The notes below the pieces were generated by a model. That model did not search any database. It was not told the origin of the DNA and was given only the letters and a program-made list of their open reading frames with translations. 64,000 nucleotides of DNA from Phycisphaerales bacterium (GTDB taxonomy: Bacteria > Planctomycetota > Phycisphaerae > Phycisphaerales > UBA1924): the NCBI GenBank assembly GCA_023382935.1, contig JAHDXL010000004.1, forward strand, positions 84,112 to 148,111. Direction: 5' to 3'. Positions 61,974-64,000 of the stretch are shown piece after piece. Both the position numbers and the translations under genes were made by a program. The first letter of the stretch is position 1; every line of letters starts with the position of its first letter.

Positions 61974-62531
61974 CTAGAGGATGCGTACCCCACACAACGC
62001 CAACTCCTGCTGCAGCGTGCCCCAGCATGCCGCCAGGGCTATTGCGAGGGCATCCGCACAGTCACTCATGTCGATCAGAAGCCCGATGGTGCAGGCCGCG
62101 GCACAGATCAAACTGAGGATCCAGGGCAAGGGAGCGACAAGACCAATGCCGGCACAAACGAGCATGCAGACGCCAAAATCGCGAATCGCACGAGCAATAC
62201 AAGTCGCCGCTGTGGCACGAGCCGCGGCCGCACATGAGTCAAAGCGGGCCTTTGCCTCTTCCACGCACTCAGGGCCAACACCGATCGGCCCTGGGTTGCC
62301 GCCCGGTGTTCCCTGGATCAGCGTCGAGGGGTCAAAGCCGGGAAGCCAGAGCGTCATAGCGTCCGGATCGAGCGTTTCGAGCGAGCCGGCCTCGTTGGTC
62401 GACATGTTCCACACCTGCATCCCCTGCTCCAGCAACGCCGCGTTCTGGAACGTGGCGAACTCCGACTCAGAGAGAATGTCACACACCATCAGGATCGGTC
62501 CCTCGTCCAGCGTCAGCGTCCCAGTCTGCAC
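61974..62531 (-). CDS. Family A cysteine-striped membrane protein, copy A2 (5'-truncated)
   Basis: The 185 residues from a possible GTG at 62531 lack the signal peptide and first about 160 residues present in A1; the B1 stop codon lies just upstream in the same frame. The shared domain (QTGTLTLDEGPILMVC, SESEF, WNMSTNEAGSLETLDPDAMT) is followed by a Gly/Pro linker. Then come helices with Cys exactly every 11 residues (C-x10-C-x10-C-x10-C), a hydrophobic hairpin, and a second C-x10-C-x10-C run ending CGVRIL. It is unlikely to be exported normally without its signal. No known family. Confidence 0.6.
   Translation of the reverse strand: MQTGTLTLDEGPILMVCDILSESEFATFQNAALLEQGMQVWNMSTNEAGSLETLDPDAMTLWLPGFDPSTLIQGTPGGNPGPIGVGPECVEEAKARFDSCAAAARATAATCIARAIRDFGVCMLVCAGIGLVAPLPWILSLICAAACTIGLLIDMSDCADALAIALAACWGTLQQELALCGVRIL
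62291..62530. repeat. 240-bp direct repeat, copy 1
   Basis: It aligns without gaps to 63218-63457 with about 19 mismatches counted by eye (roughly 92% identity). It encodes the shared middle domain of A2 and A1, showing that the A copies arose by fairly recent duplication. Confidence 0.85.
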
Positions 62532-62549
62532 GTCCCCGGCGCGTGGCGC

Positions 62550-62894
62550 TTATACATCGCGCGGAAATGAGCGGCGCCAGGCATCTTGCACCGCCGGCAT
62601 CTCGTACTTGACGCCACATTCGGGGCACGTGCCGGAGCCCGGGTTGTCGGCCAGATTATATCCACACTTGATACAAAACCGCTCCTCGTTGTTCCGCAGA
62701 TCGCGCCGGATGCGCATCCATGTACCGGTTGCAATACTCAAGCTCGGTATGAGCACGATACACAGCGCGCCGCACATCCAAGCGACATCAGTCCAAGACC
62801 TATGTGGCATGGCAACAAATATCAACACCGGAACGAGAGCAAGTGCCACCAGCCACAAGACCGCTCGCAATTTGAGAGAGCGCAGTCCAAGCAC
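62550..62894 (-). CDS. Family B membrane zinc-ribbon protein, copy B1
   Basis: The 114 residues from a GTG at 62894 form two transmembrane helices (about 10-28 and 38-58). RIRRDLRNNEERFCIKCGYN follows, then CPECGVKYEMPAV, a complete CxxC-x12-CxxC ribbon. The gene lies 12 bases after the end of A1, suggesting coupled expression. An out-of-frame ATG closer to the A1 stop exists, so start choice is uncertain. Confidence 0.65.
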   Translation of the reverse strand: MLGLRSLKLRAVLWLVALALVPVLIFVAMPHRSWTDVAWMCGALCIVLIPSLSIATGTWMRIRRDLRNNEERFCIKCGYNLADNPGSGTCPECGVKYEMPAVQDAWRRSFPRDV

Positions 62895-62906
62895 GCTTTG
62901 TTCATC

Positions 62907-63896
62907 CTACAAGACGCGAACGCCGCACCCCAGCAAGGCCAGCCGAAAGCGGGCATGGGCCGCCTCCATCGCGTTGTAGAGTTCTGCCGCGCAGTAGCCC
63001 AACGCCGCCGCCAGCACAACCGCGGCGACCGCGATGCACGCCAGCCAACCCCAGATCGGTGCGACCAAGGAAGCAAGGAAACACTCACCCGCCATGGCGG
63101 CAGCGAAGACAATGCTGGCCGCCGCACAACATGCTGCCGCGTTGGCTCGTGCCTCGTCCATATCTATCGACAAGTTTCCGTTTGCGATGGCCACTCACAC
63201 ATCGATGCCGTTTCCCCCTGGGTTGCCGCCCGGCGTCCCCTGGATCAGCGTCGAGGGGTCAATGCCCGGAAGCCAGAGCGTCATCGCGTCCGGATCGAGC
63301 GTTTCGAGCGAGCCGGCCTCGTTGGTCGACATGTTCCACACCCGCATCCCCTGCTCCAGGGCCGCCACGTCCTGGAACAGGTCGAACTCCGACTCAGAGA
63401 GAATGTCGCACACCATCCGGATCGGTCCGTCGTCCAGCGTGAGCGTCCCGGTCTGCATCACGATCCCGGCGATCGGCAGGTCACCCCCGTCGCCTGACAT
63501 GAGGGCGATGACGAACTGGGCCGTGACGCCCTCGGCGACCAACTCGGGCGCTTCATTCTCAAGATCGGCCGCGACGGTCCAGACGACGTCGAGTTCGATC
63601 GGGCGTTCGTCGTAGGTCTGACCCGTGTAGAAACCGGGCTGATCGACGGCGGTGTCCATCGCGTACGCGGCACTGGGCTCAAGCCCGTCGCCGAAGATCG
63701 CTGTGTTCACCGCGCACTGCATGTCCACCCAATCCTGCACCTCCGGCGGCACAGAGAGCGTCTGCGTGCAACTGGTTTCCGTACTGGCGCTCGCACTGGC
63801 GCGGACCAGTGGAACAAGGTGGAAGTTGAGCATCAGCCCGATGCCGGCGCCGAGCCAGAATGGACGCTGTGCAAGACGCATGATGATTCCGAGCAT
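62907..63896 (-). CDS. Family A secreted cysteine-striped membrane protein, copy A1, with internal UGA
   Basis: ATG 63896 has AAGGAGG eight bases upstream. The protein has a signal peptide (FWLGAGIGLMLNFHLVPLVRASA), a domain of about 130 residues (VPPEVQDWVDMQCAVNTAIF, YTGQTYDERPIELDVVW), then the domain shared with A2 up to GGNPGGNGIDV. A TGA at 63195-63197 interrupts, but the frame continues without other stops to 62907, giving a hydrophobic hairpin and CGVRVL at the end. The TGA falls where A2 has its first striped Cys, 22 residues before the next Cys. It could be nonsense, a sequencing error or recoding. Without read-through a 233-residue protein lacking the membrane hairpin is made. Confidence 0.6.
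63218..63457. repeat. 240-bp direct repeat, copy 2
   Basis: Partner of 62291-62530, in the same orientation and gap-free, inside gene A1. Confidence 0.85.
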
Positions 63897-63947
63897 ATCA
63901 CAATCCTCCTTGCGTTTAGGTCTGCCGTTCGAGCGATTCGGCATAAG

Positions 63948-64000
<53 letters not shown>

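Overview
The window looks like a fragment of a planctomycete genome, most likely Phycisphaerae. This is inferred from four things: GC-rich coding sequence; several secreted proteins with dockerin/EF-hand-like tails (FFDV-type motifs) or short C-terminal anchors ending in RRRR; a Tat-exported Gfo/Idh/MocA oxidoreductase and a SUMF1-like secreted protein; and a run of small membrane zinc-ribbon proteins with the CxxCG...CPECG signature. No rRNA, tRNA, CRISPR array or transposase was seen. The last 51 bases are pure G, which looks like a contig-end artefact.

Region 1 (1-11.7 kb) is a nearly complete set for an NAD-linked, group 3d bidirectional [NiFe] hydrogenase: hypF (cut by the left edge), hypC, hypD, hypE, hoxF, hoxU, hoxY, hoxH, a maturation protease, then a response regulator. 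A convergent membrane histidine kinase follows, then hypA and hypB. Most genes overlap by 4-22 bases, so they form one tight operon. HoxFU is the NAD/flavin/Fe-S module and HoxYH the hydrogenase module; the Hyp proteins and the protease build and process the NiFe site.

Region 2 (11.7-15.1 kb) holds three adjacent genes that all carry inactivating lesions: a HAF-repeat secreted protein, a C-terminally anchored secreted protein, and a conserved hypothetical. Region 3 (15.5-32 kb) is a mix: a LuxR-type regulator, a dockerin-tailed secreted protein, a Tat oxidoreductase, a beta-helix protein, purB, a DUF1905/YdeI protein, a coiled-coil membrane protein, a lipid A-type acyltransferase, a receiver protein, a class V aminotransferase, an M32 carboxypeptidase, an alpha/alpha-toroid secreted protein and rsmE.

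Region 4 (32-48 kb) is a surface-glycan neighbourhood: three GT4 and one GT2 glycosyltransferases, a nucleotide-sugar epimerase, an O-antigen ligase/polymerase-like membrane protein, a sulfotransferase, a membrane EEP-family hydrolase and, unusually for bacteria, a secreted GH56 hyaluronidase-like protein with the D-x-E catalytic pair intact. An Mrp-type ATPase is also here. Together they suggest a sulfated polysaccharide. Region 5 (48-60.5 kb) has leuS, ispF, a lipoprotein, hisS, a nine-unit 21-bp tandem array, a SUMF1-like gene, another broken secreted-protein gene with a 13-bp duplication at its start, and an isolated nuoG-like gene followed by an 89-base element that can fold as a three-way junction.

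Region 6 (60.5-63.9 kb) is the most unusual part. It is a degenerating tandem array of a two-gene module: a secreted or membrane protein (family A) whose C-terminal helices carry a cysteine every eleventh residue, next to a two-helix membrane zinc-ribbon protein (family B). Three A copies (full, 5'-truncated, fragment) alternate with four B copies. The full A copy has an in-frame UGA exactly where its paralogue has cysteine.

Lesions occur only in secreted or hypothetical genes, while the housekeeping and hydrogenase genes are all open. That argues for real decay rather than uniform sequencing error, but read data are needed to settle it.
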